The notes under the pieces were generated by a model, which saw nothing but the letters and a program-made list of their open reading frames with translations, had not been told where the DNA came from and ran no database searches. Made by a program: the position numbers and the translations under genes. Shown here in pieces: positions 32,173-32,356 of a stretch of DNA of 32,356 bases. This DNA is from an uncultured Ruminococcus sp. Its GTDB lineage: Bacteria > Bacillota > Clostridia > Oscillospirales > Acutalibacteraceae. The stretch's first letter is position 1. Every line of letters starts with the position of its first letter. The stretch is taken from NCBI GenBank assembly GCA_902793125.1, contig CADBCC010000030.1, positions 1-32,356 of the forward strand. The letters are read 5' to 3'.

Positions 32173-32356
32173 TTAATTTTTTATTTCCGTTAATTCAAGA
32201 AAAATATTTTCAAGTGAAGCATTTGATTTGTGCGTAGCTCTCAGTTCATCAAGGGTTCCGCAGTACAAAAGCTCTCCTTTTTTGATGATGCAGATCTCGT
32301 CGCACAGCTTTTCGGCAACCTCGAGCACGTGTGTTGAAAAGAACACCGAGTTCCCT
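32173..32356 (-). CDS. ABC transporter ATP-binding protein, 3' end only
   Basis: The window ends inside this gene; only the last 61 codons are visible. They read GNSVFFSTHVLEVAEKLCDEICIIKKGELLYCGTLDELRA... to EIKN and a stop at 32175-32173. The H-loop STHVLEVAE and the IIKKGEL block that follows it identify the C-terminus of an ABC ATPase domain. The Walker motifs lie outside the window. Fifteen bases separate its stop from the next start, and it is presumably the energy-supplying subunit for the permease at 30114-31829. Confidence 0.88.
   Translation of the reverse strand, partial: GNSVFFSTHVLEVAEKLCDEICIIKKGELLYCGTLDELRATHKSNASLENIFLELTEIKN

Overview
The window looks like a chromosomal segment of a low-GC, anaerobic clostridial Firmicute, probably Ruminococcaceae/Oscillospiraceae-like. 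This is inferred from the gene set: DnaD/DnaI-type replication proteins, a V-type ATPase, an ECF transporter, TSCPD and UPF0237/UPF0210 proteins. It is also supported by strong AGGAGG ribosome binding sites, several TTG starts and consensus sigma-A promoters. No 16S gene is present, so the assignment is not firm.

Left part (1-2350): a complete IS3-family insertion sequence lies beside a dense patch of palindromic repeats and two divergent tRNA genes, tRNA-Gln(CTG) on minus and tRNA-Pro(CGG) on plus. Both tRNAs are followed by a hairpin and then an inverted copy of their own T-arm/3' end. From 2374 to 12284 the genes are mostly housekeeping: a small lipoprotein, a DnaD/DnaC-like replication pair, a TSCPD protein with a FliB-like methylase, prfB without the usual frameshift site, a RING/zinc-ribbon membrane protein coupled to galU, a PHP phosphoesterase, and the UPF0237/UPF0210 pair. 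A strong promoter that runs straight into a terminator lies between galU and the PHP gene.

Middle part (12419-23411, plus strand): a small membrane protein and a YhgE/Pip-like protein precede a nine-gene V-type ATPase operon in the order G(H)-C-I-K-F-E-A-B-D. Subunit E is interrupted by a frameshift at a quasi-palindrome near its N-terminus.

Right part (29967-23466, minus strand) is the most interesting: a cobalamin riboswitch with tandem promoters and an intrinsic-terminator expression platform controls six tightly packed genes. They encode a secreted DUF4430 (transcobalamin C-terminal-like) protein with Ig-like domains, a membrane-tethered alpha/alpha-toroid protein resembling the N-terminal domain of transcobalamin/intrinsic factor, a DUF4430 lipoprotein, EcfT, a fused double-ATPase EcfA, and an ECF S component. 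Read together, this is a candidate Gram-positive vitamin B12 capture and import system in which the two halves of an intrinsic-factor-like protein are separate surface proteins feeding a dedicated ECF transporter. The window ends in a separate ABC exporter operon (permease, small membrane protein, truncated ATPase).
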